Shown here: one piece after another, positions 33,530-43,171 of the stretch | Layout of the letters: every line of letters starts with the position of its first letter | Position numbering within the stretch: the stretch's first letter is position 1 | NCBI GenBank assembly: GCA_017646665.1 | Contig: JAGCMB010000061.1 | Coordinates: forward strand, 1-48,077 | From: Bacteroidaceae bacterium | GTDB taxonomy: Bacteria > Bacteroidota > Bacteroidia > Bacteroidales > Bacteroidaceae | DNA length: 48,077 nucleotides | Reading direction: 5' to 3' | The notes under the pieces: generated by a model | Told to the model about the DNA's origin: nothing | Databases searched by the model: none | The model's input: the letters and a program-made list of their open reading frames with translations, nothing else | Made by a program: the position numbers and the translations under genes

Positions 33530-34873
33530 TTATAGTCTTGCGCGGATTGCCTTGCTCTCCTCTTCGTAACCTGGTTTGTCGAGCAGTGCGAACATATTCT
33601 TCTTGTATGCCTCTACACCAGGCTGGTTGAATGGGTTTACGCCAAGTACATAACCGCTGATACCGCAACCAATCTCAAAGAAGTAGAGAAGCTGGCCGAT
33701 GTAGTATGCGTTGAGCTCTGGGATTGAGATGCGGATGTTGGGTACGCCACCGTCAACGTGTGCGAGCTGTGTACCAAGCTCTGCCATCTTGTTCACCTCG
33801 TCAACGTGCTTGCCAGCGAGGAAGTTAAGACCGTCAAGGTTCTCCTCGTCGCTTGGAACGGTGAGTGAACTGTTTGGCTTCTCAATTGAGAGCACTGTCT
33901 CGAAGATTGTGCGCTCGCCCTCCTGAATCCATTGACCCATTGAGTGGAGGTCGGTTGTAAAGTCAACTGACGCAGGGAAGATACCCTTGTTCTCCTTACC
34001 CTCGCTCTCGCCGTAGAGCTGCTTCCACCACTCAGATGTGAAGTGGAGCTTTGGCTGGTAGTTTACGAGGATTTCAATCTTCTTGCCGTCGGCATAAAGG
34101 GCGTTACGTGTTGCTGCATACATTGCTGCAATGTTCTCCTCGAATGGCACCTCGGGAGCGCAGTTCTTCTCCATATCGGTTGCACCCTGTACAAGTGCCT
34201 CGATGTCGAAGCCTGCAACAGCAATTGGCAACAAGCCTACCGGTGTGAGAACAGAGAAACGTCCGCCTACGTTGTCGGGGATAATGAAGCTCTTGTAGCC
34301 CTCCTTGTTTGCTGTGATGCGTGCAGCACCCTTAACTGCATCGGTGATGGCAACAATGACCTTGCTTGCCATCTCCTTGCCACGCTGGTTTTCGCACTGC
34401 TTCTTCAAAAGACGGAAAGCAAGTGCTGTTTCGGTTGTTGTACCCGATTTTGAAATGTTGATTACACCGAACTTCTTGTCCTTGAGGTATTCTGTGAGCT
34501 CAAAGAGATAGTCCTCGCTGATGTTGTGGCCTGCGAAGATTACGCGTGGGTTCTTGCTGTCGCCCATGAGTGCTGCAAAGTTGTTGCTGAGTGCCTCAAT
34601 AACGGCGCGTGCACCAAGGTAGCTACCACCAATACCAGCAACGACAACAACCTCGCAGTTCTCGCGGAGTGTCTGTGCTGTAGCGTTGATGTCGGCAATG
34701 TGCTCCTTTGTGATTGATGATGGAAGGTGCAACCAACCGAGGAAGTCGTTGCCTGGCAATGTGCCCTCTTCAAGAGCTGCCTGTGCGCGTTTAACCTGTG
34801 GCTCAAGAGCCAAAATCTGCTCGCGTGTAACAAAGCCTGTAACTTTGTCAATATTCAAAGATATATTTTTCAT
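33530..34873 (-). CDS. pgi: Glucose-6-phosphate isomerase
   Basis: Pgi interconverts glucose 6-phosphate and fructose 6-phosphate. [30 protein letters not shown] (sugar-phosphate loop), the [11 protein letters not shown] signature, and the late [13 protein letters not shown] with the catalytic Lys are visible. The 447-residue length is that of the short bacterial form. It is in the tight cluster gpsA-pgi-HAD. Confidence 0.95.
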   Translation of the reverse strand: MKNISLNIDKVTGFVTREQILALEPQVKRAQAALEEGTLPGNDFLGWLHLPSSITKEHIADINATAQTLRENCEVVVVAGIGGSYLGARAVIEALSNNFAALMGDSKNPRVIFAGHNISEDYLFELTEYLKDKKFGVINISKSGTTTETALAFRLLKKQCENQRGKEMASKVIVAITDAVKGAARITANKEGYKSFIIPDNVGGRFSVLTPVGLLPIAVAGFDIEALVQGATDMEKNCAPEVPFEENIAAMYAATRNALYADGKKIEILVNYQPKLHFTSEWWKQLYGESEGKENKGIFPASVDFTTDLHSMGQWIQEGERTIFETVLSIEKPNSSLTVPSDEENLDGLNFLAGKHVDEVNKMAELGTQLAHVDGGVPNIRISIPELNAYYIGQLLYFFEIGCGISGYVLGVNPFNQPGVEAYKKNMFALLDKPGYEEESKAIRARL

Positions 34874-34884
34874 TGTTATATTTA

Positions 34885-35883
34885 TTACTTGAATGAGTCA
34901 GTCAATAGTTTAATCTCAATTACCGGTGAAATGCCCTCGTAGAGAATATTGTACACGGCATCAATGATTGGGGTGTTTATGCGGTAGTGCTCGTTTATCT
35001 CCTTGATGCACTTTGCAGCATAGTAACCCTCGGCAATCATCTCCATCTCAATCTGTGCGTTCTTCACCGAATAGCCCTTGCCAATCATACTACCGAATAC
35101 ACGGTTACGGCTGAACTTTGAGTAACCGGTAACAAGCAGGTCACCCATATAGACAGAATCGTTGATAGTGCGCTCAATAGGGTGTACCACGTTCAGGAAA
35201 CGGTTCATCTCAATTGCAGCGTTAGACATCAGTACAGCCTGGAAGTTGTCGCCATACTTCAATCCACTGCATATACCTGCTGCAATAGCGTATATATTCT
35301 TGAGTACAGAACCATATTCAATACCTACAACGTCGTCGCTGACAGATGTCTTGATGAAACTGCTTCCGAGTTTCTTCGCAAACTGTTTTGCGTGGTCAAT
35401 GTTTGCACAACCCACAGTGAGGTACGAAAGTCGTTCAAGAGCAACCTCCTCGGCGTGACAAGGTCCTGCTATCGCTGCGATATTATCGTATGGTACTTTG
35501 TACACCTTGTTGAAATATTCCGAAATGATGAGGTTTTCATCGGGGACAATACCTTTGATGGCATTGACAATGAATTTATCCTCGAGATTGGCTTTCAACT
35601 TCTTGAGGTGGTTCTTCAAGTATGGAGATGGTGTCACAAACACCAGAATATCACTCTCCTTGACAATCTTGTTTATGTCCGACGAGAAGTTGATTCTGTT
35701 GGTGTCGAATTTTACTGATGAAAGGTACGCTGGGTTGTGTCCGAGTCGTTTGAAATCTTCGATTCGGTCTTCGCGTCTGATGTACCAATTGATGGTCTCG
35801 ACATTGTTGAGCAAAATTTTGGCAATGGCAGTAGCCCAACTGCCGCCACCCATAATGGCAACCTGTTTGTTGGATAGTTCCAT
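34885..35883 (-). CDS. gpsA: NAD(P)H-dependent glycerol-3-phosphate dehydrogenase
   Basis: GpsA reduces dihydroxyacetone phosphate to glycerol 3-phosphate for phospholipids. Rossmann motif [20 protein letters not shown] and the catalytic-domain stretch [22 protein letters not shown] are present. ATG 35883 gives 332 residues; the longer frame from 35928 overlaps lysS and is not family-like. Confidence 0.95.
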   Translation of the reverse strand: MELSNKQVAIMGGGSWATAIAKILLNNVETINWYIRREDRIEDFKRLGHNPAYLSSVKFDTNRINFSSDINKIVKESDILVFVTPSPYLKNHLKKLKANLEDKFIVNAIKGIVPDENLIISEYFNKVYKVPYDNIAAIAGPCHAEEVALERLSYLTVGCANIDHAKQFAKKLGSSFIKTSVSDDVVGIEYGSVLKNIYAIAAGICSGLKYGDNFQAVLMSNAAIEMNRFLNVVHPIERTINDSVYMGDLLVTGYSKFSRNRVFGSMIGKGYSVKNAQIEMEMIAEGYYAAKCIKEINEHYRINTPIIDAVYNILYEGISPVIEIKLLTDSFK

Positions 35884-35896
35884 AGTGTAATATTTA

Positions 35897-37624
35897 TTAT
35901 CCGAGCTTCTCAATCCACGCAGCAACATCGTTTACCGATGGATTTGTGTAGCCCAATTTGTATTTCTTGTTGATGCCTCCAATTTCCATTTGGATTTTCT
36001 GTGCATTGCCACCCTTGAGGTCATTTACAAGGTTGTAGCCTGCCTTGTGAAGCACAGGAACCCACTCCTCGGGAACACCTATGGCAGCAAACGCTGCAGC
36101 GTTGTCCTTTGGCACCTTCTTCTCGGGGCGCATCTGTGGGAAGAAAAGAACCTCCTGGATGGTTGTCTGTCCTGTCATAAGCATTGCAAGACGGTCCATA
36201 CCTATACCCATACCGGATGTAGGAGGCATACCATACTCGAGTGCGCGAACGAAATCCTTGTCAATGAACATTGCCTCGTCGTCGCCCTTTTCGCTCAAAC
36301 GTAGCTGCTCCTGGAAACGTTCTGCCTGGTCAATAGGGTCGTTGAGCTCGCTATATGCATTGCAAAGCTCCTTACCGTTTACCATAAGCTCGAAACGCTC
36401 TGTTAGGTCGGGATTGTTGCGGTGACGCTTGCAGAGTGGCGACATCTCAATCGGGTAGTCTGTGATGAATGTTGGCTGTATGTAGTTGCCCTCGCAGAAC
36501 TCACCGAAAATCTCGTCAATGAGTTTTCCCTTACCCATAGTCTCGTCAACCTCCATCTTGAGCTCCTTGCAGATAGCGAAAATCTCCTCTTCGCTCTTGC
36601 CGTTGAGGTCGTATCCGGTAAACTCCTTGATTGAGTCGAGCATTGTCACACGACGGAAAGGTGCCTTGAAACTGATTGTATGCTCGCCAACCTGAACATC
36701 TGTTGTGCCGTTGACATCGAGCGCAATCTTCTCGAGCATCTGCTCTGTGAAACACATCATCCAGTTATAATCCTTGTATGATACATAAATCTCCATACAG
36801 GTGAACTCGGGGTTGTGTGTGCGGTCCATACCCTCGTTGCGGAAGTTCTTTGAGAACTCATATACACCCTCAAAACCACCTACAATAAGACGCTTGAGAT
36901 ACAACTCGTTTGCAATACGCAAATAAAGAGGAATATCAAGTGCGTTGTGGTGTGTGATGAATGGACGTGCTGCTGCACCGCCTGGGATTGACTGCAATAC
37001 AGGTGTCTCAACCTCCATATAACCCTTTGAGTTGAAGAACTCGCGCATTGAGCTGTATATCTTGTTACGCTTAATGAAGATTTCCTTTACATCATCGTTT
37101 ACTACAAGGTCGACATAACGCTGACGGTAACGTAGCTCGGGGTCTTCAAAACGGTCATATGCCACACCGTCCTTGTATTTTACGATTGGCAATGGACGTA
37201 TGCTCTTTGAAAGGAATGTTATCTCGTGTGCGTGAACGGTGATTTCTCCTGTCTGTGTGCGGAAAACGGTACCTTTGATACCAATGAAGTCACCGATGTC
37301 GAGCAGACGCTTGAAGAGAACATTGTATGTGTCCTTGTTCTCGCCCGGGCAGATATCGTCGCGTGTGATATATACCTGTACGCGACCTTTTGAGTCCTGA
37401 AGTTCAATGAATGAAGCCTTGCCCATTACACGGCGGCTCATCATACGACCAGCGATGCACACTTTGCGTGGCTCGTCCTCGTCCTTGAATTCTGCAATTA
37501 TATCTGTTGAAAATGCATCTGTCGGGTATTCCGCTGCGGGGTATGGCTCAATGCCCATATTGCGCAACTCGGCAAGTGCCTCGCGGCGTACAATCTCCTG
37601 TTCGCTAAGTTCTAGAATGTTCAT
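35897..37624 (-). CDS. lysS: Lysyl-tRNA synthetase (class II)
   Basis: Charges tRNA-Lys. N-terminal OB anticodon-binding domain (about 55-160) and class II core with motif 2 [15 protein letters not shown] and motif 3 [12 protein letters not shown]. The protein has 575 residues; E. coli LysS has 505. The extra C-terminal 65 residues (starting [16 protein letters not shown]) look like a helical HhH-type appendage as found in Bacteroidetes. It lies between the UDP-xylose synthase and gpsA in the long operon. Confidence 0.96.
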   Translation of the reverse strand: MNILELSEQEIVRREALAELRNMGIEPYPAAEYPTDAFSTDIIAEFKDEDEPRKVCIAGRMMSRRVMGKASFIELQDSKGRVQVYITRDDICPGENKDTYNVLFKRLLDIGDFIGIKGTVFRTQTGEITVHAHEITFLSKSIRPLPIVKYKDGVAYDRFEDPELRYRQRYVDLVVNDDVKEIFIKRNKIYSSMREFFNSKGYMEVETPVLQSIPGGAAARPFITHHNALDIPLYLRIANELYLKRLIVGGFEGVYEFSKNFRNEGMDRTHNPEFTCMEIYVSYKDYNWMMCFTEQMLEKIALDVNGTTDVQVGEHTISFKAPFRRVTMLDSIKEFTGYDLNGKSEEEIFAICKELKMEVDETMGKGKLIDEIFGEFCEGNYIQPTFITDYPIEMSPLCKRHRNNPDLTERFELMVNGKELCNAYSELNDPIDQAERFQEQLRLSEKGDDEAMFIDKDFVRALEYGMPPTSGMGIGMDRLAMLMTGQTTIQEVLFFPQMRPEKKVPKDNAAAFAAIGVPEEWVPVLHKAGYNLVNDLKGGNAQKIQMEIGGINKKYKLGYTNPSVNDVAAWIEKLG

Positions 37625-37636
37625 TGTTATAATGTT

Positions 37637-38572
37637 TTATATTAATTTCTTAAAGTAATCTATTGTATATCCCAATCCTTCGTCCAATTTTATCTCGGGT
37701 TTCCAACCTCCAAGCATCCTGTTGGCCAGTGATATGTCCGGCTTACGTTGGCGAGGGTCGTCCTGTGGCAGTGGCTCGAATACGATTTTTGATTTTGAAC
37801 CTGTCAGCTCTATTACTTTCTCTGCAAGCTCAAGCATTGTGAACTCGCCGGGATTGCCAATGTTGACAGGGCCGGTGAAGTTGTCGTCTGTTTCCATCAT
37901 ACGCACCATTCCTTCGACAAGGTCGTCTACATATTGGAAACTGCGTGTCTGCTTGCCGTCGCCGTAGATTGTGATATCCTTGCCTTGCAGTGCCTGTACG
38001 ATGAAGTTCGATACAACACGACCGTCGTTCATACTCATGCGTGGCCCGTATGTGTTGAATATACGTATTATCTTTATTCGCAGATTGTTCTGTCGGTGAT
38101 AATCCATAAACAGTGTTTCTGCGCAACGCTTGCCCTCGTCGTAGCAGGAGCGTATTCCAATGGGATTCACATTTCCCCAATACTCCTCAATTTGCGGGTG
38201 GATGTGTGGGTCGCCGTAGACCTCGCTTGTAGATGCTTGCAGAATCTTTGCTCCTACTCGCTTTGCAAGTCCCAACATATTCATCGAACCAATGACACAG
38301 GTCTGTATGGTCTTTACGGGGTCGTGCTGGTAGTGCACCGGCGATGCAGGACAAGCAAGGTTGTATATCTCGTCGACTTCAGCAGTGTATGGCTGCGTAA
38401 TGTCGTGGCGGACAAGCTCGAAATGGTCGTTACCGATGAGGTGGCGTATGTTGTCTTTGCTGCCCGTGAAGTAGTTGTCGAGGCAGATAACATCGTTTCC
38501 GTCATTCAGCAACCTTTCGCAAAGGTGTGACCCAATGAAGCCGGCTCCTCCTGTTACAAGTATTCGTTTCAT
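37637..38572 (-). CDS. uxs: UDP-glucuronic acid decarboxylase (UDP-xylose synthase)
   Basis: Extended SDR that converts UDP-glucuronate to UDP-xylose. [15 protein letters not shown] (NAD loop), TSEVYGDP, catalytic YDEGKR, and [10 protein letters not shown] are diagnostic; 311 residues matches the soluble bacterial enzyme. UDP-xylose feeds surface glycans. It is an odd companion of two aminoacyl-tRNA synthetase genes in the operon. Confidence 0.92.
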   Translation of the reverse strand: MKRILVTGGAGFIGSHLCERLLNDGNDVICLDNYFTGSKDNIRHLIGNDHFELVRHDITQPYTAEVDEIYNLACPASPVHYQHDPVKTIQTCVIGSMNMLGLAKRVGAKILQASTSEVYGDPHIHPQIEEYWGNVNPIGIRSCYDEGKRCAETLFMDYHRQNNLRIKIIRIFNTYGPRMSMNDGRVVSNFIVQALQGKDITIYGDGKQTRSFQYVDDLVEGMVRMMETDDNFTGPVNIGNPGEFTMLELAEKVIELTGSKSKIVFEPLPQDDPRQRKPDISLANRMLGGWKPEIKLDEGLGYTIDYFKKLI

Positions 38573-38581
38573 AAATCTCTC

Positions 38582-39472
38582 TTATTCAAAATCGGCATAT
38601 CCCTCGCCAATCATATTGCCGTCGACAAAAATGAAGGCTTGGTGGCGTCCTTTCTGTAATGTTTCTTCAATATTCCAATAAAAAGTGAGTGACTGCTCTT
38701 CGCCGGTGAACTCAAAATCTTTGCACATTGAATAGCCTATGTCGCGGTTCTCATACTTGAAAATGTAACTGATACCTTTGGTTAAGGGTTCTCCGTTAGG
38801 TTGTATGATTCTCACGTATGCTCTCTTGTCGCCAGTGGCTGCTGTAATGTTTTTTGATATGGTGCAACTGACGCTTATCTGCTTAGCGCGTTTGATTTTT
38901 TCGGTCACTTTGCCGTTTCCGCGTAACAGTTTCACATTGACATCTGTTGCATCGAGCTGAGAGGCAAGGTCAACTTTTTCAGAGAGTACCTTCTTCTCTT
39001 TGGCAAGGTCGTTTCTCTCTTTTTCAACCTTTTTCTTGCCGGCAATGAGTTTGGTGTTCTCATTTTTCAGTTCGGTGTTTTCGCGGAAGAGCGAATCAAT
39101 CTGTACCATATAACTCTCAAGAACTCCGCGAAGTGTCTTTAGCTCTTTCTTCAAACGCTTGATTTCGGCAGCGTTTGTGGCTTTAGTGCTCTGTAGCTCC
39201 TCGTAGAGCTGCTGGGTGCGCAGCTGTTCCTGCTCAAGTCTCACCAACAGTGAGTCGTTGCTGAGTATCTTCTTTTTGAGTTCGTCATACTCAATCTGTG
39301 CATTCTGTAGGTCGTTGAGCATCTCTTCCTGCTCAAGAGCAATAAGCTCCTGTATCTCTTCGTTCTGCTTTTCACTCTCCATGAGGCTTATCCAGATGCT
39401 CACGATACCTATTGCCAATGCAGCAACAAGTACTCCAAGAGATATTATTATGATTTTTTTCTTATCCTTCAT
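38582..39472 (-). CDS. Membrane-anchored coiled-coil protein
   Basis: The 296-residue protein has an N-terminal membrane helix (about 7-30), then a long coiled coil of Glu/Lys/Gln/Leu-rich heptads (about 35-180, for example AAEIKRLKKELKTL), and a C-terminal beta-rich domain (about 185-296) with KRAYVRIIQPNGEPL and a FYWNIEE segment. No enzymatic motif is seen. It could be a periplasmic structural or scaffold protein. I do not recognise a family beyond this architecture. It lies 12 bases after valS and 9 before the UXS gene. Confidence 0.7.
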   Translation of the reverse strand: MKDKKKIIIISLGVLVAALAIGIVSIWISLMESEKQNEEIQELIALEQEEMLNDLQNAQIEYDELKKKILSNDSLLVRLEQEQLRTQQLYEELQSTKATNAAEIKRLKKELKTLRGVLESYMVQIDSLFRENTELKNENTKLIAGKKKVEKERNDLAKEKKVLSEKVDLASQLDATDVNVKLLRGNGKVTEKIKRAKQISVSCTISKNITAATGDKRAYVRIIQPNGEPLTKGISYIFKYENRDIGYSMCKDFEFTGEEQSLTFYWNIEETLQKGRHQAFIFVDGNMIGEGYADFE

Positions 39473-39484
39473 TTTGTATTCAGC

Positions 39485-42235
39485 TTACTTAGAAAGTTTC
39501 TGTATGCTTTCCTTGAGCATTGCAATCTTTTCCATCGCATCCGACTGTTTCTTGCGCTCAATGGCAATAATCTTTTCAGGGGCCTTGTTTACAAAATTGG
39601 GGTTGCCGAGCTTTGCCTCAACGCTCTTGAGGAATTTCTCGTGGTAAGCAAGTTCTTCCTGCATCTTTGCAATCTCGGCATCCTTGTCGATCAGTGAACC
39701 CATCGGGATTGCGAATTCTGTTGTGCCTACGCGGAACGATACAGCTGTGTCGTCGGGTGTTGCAACGCTTTCAAGTGATGAGAGGTTTGCCATCTTGGTC
39801 ATCACACACTCAAGGCCGGCAACGGGTGACTCTCCCACAACCTGCAATGCCAATGGCTCGCGTGGTGAGAGATTCTTCTGCTGGCGTGTAGCGCGTACAC
39901 CGCCGATAACCTCTTTCATAATGGCAATTTTGCCAAGGAAGGCCTCGTCGCACTCAGCAGCAAGTTCCTTGGTGCTCTGTACCATAATACTCTCACCCTC
40001 ATTGCGCTCTTTGATGCTCTGCCACAGCTCTTCTGTGATGAAAGGCATAAATGGATGCAACAGACGCAATAGACTGTCAAAGAAACCGAGTGTAGCCTCG
40101 TATGTGGCTGCATCTATAGGTGAACCGTATGCCGGTTTAATCATTTCAAGATACCAAGCCGAGAACTCGTCCCAGAAGAGTGAGTAAACGGTCATAAGAG
40201 CCTCATTCAAACGGTATTTTCCGAATAGGTCGTCAAGTGATGCCGCTGCCTTGGCAAGTGTCTCATTGAAATATTTGATGGCAAGTTTGCTGCTCTCGGG
40301 CTGCTCAATATCGCTGCTTACGTTCCAGCCCTTTACAAGGCGGAATGCATTCCATATCTTGTTGCAGAAGTTACGTCCCTGCTCGCAGAGGCTCTCGTCG
40401 AAGAGAATGTCGTTTCCGGCAGGAGCAGAGAGCATAATACCCATACGTACACCGTCGGCACCGTAACGTGCAATAAGGTCAAGTGGGTCGGGGCTGTTGC
40501 CTAGTGATTTACTCATCTTGCGTCCAAGCTTGTCGCGTACGATACCTGTGAAGTAAACGTTCTTGAATGGCATATCGCCCTCATATTCATAGCCGGCCAT
40601 AATCATACGTGCCACCCAGAAGAATATGATGTCCGGACCTGTTACAAGGTCGTTTGTGGGGTAGTAGTAGCTTATCTCCTTGTTGCCCGGTTCAAGAATT
40701 CCGTTGAACAGTGATATTGGCCACAACCAAGAACTGAACCAAGTGTCAAGTGCGTCTTCATCGTGGCGGAGTTCCTCGGCTGTAATGTTCTCATAGCCTG
40801 GGATTGCCTTTGCCAGTGCAAGAGCCTCCTCGCGACTTTCAGCAACAACGAACTGCTCGTCGGCACCCTCTGCAACCGGCAAGAAGTATGCCGGTATACG
40901 GTGTCCCCACCATAGCTGGCGGCTGATGCACCAATCCTGGATGTTTGCCAGCCAGTTATTGTATGTTGTCTTGTATTTTGTTGGGTAGAACTTGAGCTTG
41001 TCCTCCATTACAGGTGGCAATGCGATGTCTGCAAAGTGTTGCATACGCAAGAACCACTGCATACAAAGACGTGGCTCAACAGCCGTGTCTGAGTTACGCT
41101 CGCTGTATCCCACCTTGTTCTCATAATCCTCAACCTTCTCCAAAAGGTCTGCATCGGCAAGGTCCTTGGCAATCTGTGTACGCACGTCCATACGATCCAT
41201 ACCCACATACATTCCGGCAGCCTCGCTTATTGTTGCATCGGCATTGAAAATGTCTATTGTTTCAAGGTTGTGTGTCTTGCCCAGCATATAGTCGTTTGTG
41301 TCGTGTGCGGGAGTTACTTTCAGACATCCTGTACCGAACTCGATTTCAACGTATCGATCCTCAATGACAGGGATAGAACGGTTGACCAATGGAACGATTA
41401 CTCTCTTTCCTTTTAGCCAGCTGTTCTTTGGGTCTTTGGGGTTGATGCACATAGCTGTGTCGCCCATGATTGTTTCGGGGCGGGTTGTAGCAACAACTGC
41501 GTATCGACGGCCATTGGCATCGCGGTGTAGAATCTGGTGCTTTACAGCCGGGTCAAAAGCATCGGTCGCTGACAATGTTACAGCGTCGGCCTCTTCGCCA
41601 TCGGTGCAGCCGGCAGCTTCGTCTACATAATATTTAAGGTAATAGAGCTTGCTTTTCTCTTCCTTGTATATAACCTCCTCGTTGCTTAGTGCTGTCTGTG
41701 CCTTTGGATCCCAATTTACCATTCGCAGACCACGGTATATGAGGCCTTTGTTATAGAGGTCGCAGAAAACTTTGATTACGCTCTTGCTACGTATTTCGTC
41801 CATTGTGAACGATGTGCGGTCCCAGTCGCACGATGCACCAAGCTTGCGCAACTGCTGAAGGATGATGCCGCCGTGCTCGTCTGTCCACTCCCAAGCGTGT
41901 TTCAGGAACTCCTCGCGTGTGAGGTCGCTCTTTTTGATACCCTGGCCGGCAAGTTTTTTCACAACCTTTGCTTCTGTGGCAATTGATGCGTGGTCGGTAC
42001 CTGGTACCCAGCAGGCATTCTTGCCAAGCATACGCGCGCGACGTACAAGGATATCCTGAATAGTATTATTCAGCATATGGCCCATATGCAATACACCTGT
42101 TACGTTTGGTGGAGGTATAACTATTGTATATGGTTCTCTCTCGTCTGGCTCTGAGTGGAAAAGATTGTTCTTCAACCAATACTCATACCATTTTTCTTCA
42201 ACCTCTGAGGGTATGTAAGTGCTTGCTAAGCTCAT
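39485..42235 (-). CDS. valS: Valyl-tRNA synthetase
   Basis: Class I synthetase for tRNA-Val. HIGH-type HMGH at 50-53, KMSKS at 573-577, an inserted editing domain, anticodon-binding helices, and a C-terminal coiled coil ([17 protein letters not shown]) as in bacterial ValS. 916 residues is typical. A TAACTTTG -7-like box at 42307-42300 faces it. It heads the ten-gene leftward run. Confidence 0.96.
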   Translation of the reverse strand: MSLASTYIPSEVEEKWYEYWLKNNLFHSEPDEREPYTIVIPPPNVTGVLHMGHMLNNTIQDILVRRARMLGKNACWVPGTDHASIATEAKVVKKLAGQGIKKSDLTREEFLKHAWEWTDEHGGIILQQLRKLGASCDWDRTSFTMDEIRSKSVIKVFCDLYNKGLIYRGLRMVNWDPKAQTALSNEEVIYKEEKSKLYYLKYYVDEAAGCTDGEEADAVTLSATDAFDPAVKHQILHRDANGRRYAVVATTRPETIMGDTAMCINPKDPKNSWLKGKRVIVPLVNRSIPVIEDRYVEIEFGTGCLKVTPAHDTNDYMLGKTHNLETIDIFNADATISEAAGMYVGMDRMDVRTQIAKDLADADLLEKVEDYENKVGYSERNSDTAVEPRLCMQWFLRMQHFADIALPPVMEDKLKFYPTKYKTTYNNWLANIQDWCISRQLWWGHRIPAYFLPVAEGADEQFVVAESREEALALAKAIPGYENITAEELRHDEDALDTWFSSWLWPISLFNGILEPGNKEISYYYPTNDLVTGPDIIFFWVARMIMAGYEYEGDMPFKNVYFTGIVRDKLGRKMSKSLGNSPDPLDLIARYGADGVRMGIMLSAPAGNDILFDESLCEQGRNFCNKIWNAFRLVKGWNVSSDIEQPESSKLAIKYFNETLAKAAASLDDLFGKYRLNEALMTVYSLFWDEFSAWYLEMIKPAYGSPIDAATYEATLGFFDSLLRLLHPFMPFITEELWQSIKERNEGESIMVQSTKELAAECDEAFLGKIAIMKEVIGGVRATRQQKNLSPREPLALQVVGESPVAGLECVMTKMANLSSLESVATPDDTAVSFRVGTTEFAIPMGSLIDKDAEIAKMQEELAYHEKFLKSVEAKLGNPNFVNKAPEKIIAIERKKQSDAMEKIAMLKESIQKLSK

Positions 42236-42299
42236 AATTTTTATAATATTTTTTTTATTTTACAGATTAAATCCAATCAAATACAATTATTGCTAACTG

Positions 42300-42307
42300 C
42301 AAAGTTA
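42300..42307 (-). promoter_or_regulatory. Probable -7 element of valS
   Basis: TAACTTTG on the minus strand, 64 bases before the valS ATG. -33 element not clear in the A/T-rich region. Confidence 0.45.
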
Positions 42308-42327
42308 ATTCTTATTATTTAATTATT

Positions 42328-42335
42328 TATCTTTG
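42328..42335 (+). promoter_or_regulatory. -7 element of mazG
   Basis: TATCTTTG is a full TAnnTTTG match 22 bases before the mazG ATG. It lies 20 bases from the valS -7 box, so the two divergent promoters overlap. Confidence 0.55.
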
Positions 42336-42356
42336 TATGGAAAAAAAATACAAATT

Positions 42357-43148
42357 ATGCATAGTAGAGAAGAAATTTTAGATGCTTTCGGACGTTTTTT
42401 GGATGTTCTTGATGAGTTGCGCGAAAAATGTCCCTGGGACAGGAAACAGACGAACAGCAGTCTGCGTCCTAACACAATAGAGGAGTGTTTTGAATTGTCC
42501 GATGCTCTTGTGGCTGATGATACGCAGAATATATGCAAGGAACTTGGTGATGTGCTGCTGCACGTGGCTTTTTATGCCAAGATTGCACAGGAAAAACAGC
42601 AGTTCGATATGAAGGATGTATGCGACCGCCTTTGTGATAAACTGATATATCGTCATCCACACATCTTTGGCGAGGCCGTCGCCGAAACGGCAGGCGAGGT
42701 GTGCAAGAATTGGGAACAGTTGAAGATGACCGAAAAAGATGGTAACAAGACAGTGCTGAGCGGTGTGCCCAATTCAATGCCTTCGCTCATCAAAGCTTAT
42801 CGTATGCAGGAAAAAGCTGCGAATGTTGGCTTCGATTGGGAAAATAAAGAGGAGGTGTGGGCAAAGGTAAAAGAGGAGATTGCCGAGGTTGAAGAGGAGA
42901 TGAAAAACAACAATACGGTAAATCTTGAAAAGGAGTTCGGTGACCTTTTCTTTAGTCTTGTGAACGCTTCACGTCTATATGGAATTAATCCGGACAATGC
43001 ATTGGAATTGACGAATAACAAGTTCCGTCGTCGTTTCAATTATGTCGAAGAGCGTTCGATTGGGCAGGGGTGTAATCTACGTGATATGTCGCTCAAGGAG
43101 ATGGATGCTCTTTGGAACGAGGCCAAGGGTATCATTGATGAAAAATAA
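42357..43148 (+). CDS. mazG: Nucleoside triphosphate pyrophosphohydrolase MazG
   Basis: MazG cleaves NTPs/dNTPs to NMPs and pyrophosphate. REKCPWDRKQT opens the first MazG domain, with the metal-binding EECFELSDAL; a second domain carries VKEEIAEVEEEM. Length 263 residues is normal. ATG 42357 is preferred; it lies 22 bases after the -7 element, whereas the upstream alternative start at 42333 would fall within that element. The zinc-ribbon SUMF1 gene follows after 23 bases. Confidence 0.93.
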   Translation: MHSREEILDAFGRFLDVLDELREKCPWDRKQTNSSLRPNTIEECFELSDALVADDTQNICKELGDVLLHVAFYAKIAQEKQQFDMKDVCDRLCDKLIYRHPHIFGEAVAETAGEVCKNWEQLKMTEKDGNKTVLSGVPNSMPSLIKAYRMQEKAANVGFDWENKEEVWAKVKEEIAEVEEEMKNNNTVNLEKEFGDLFFSLVNASRLYGINPDNALELTNNKFRRRFNYVEERSIGQGCNLRDMSLKEMDALWNEAKGIIDEK

Positions 43149-43171
43149 CAATTCAATAAATAATATCAGTT

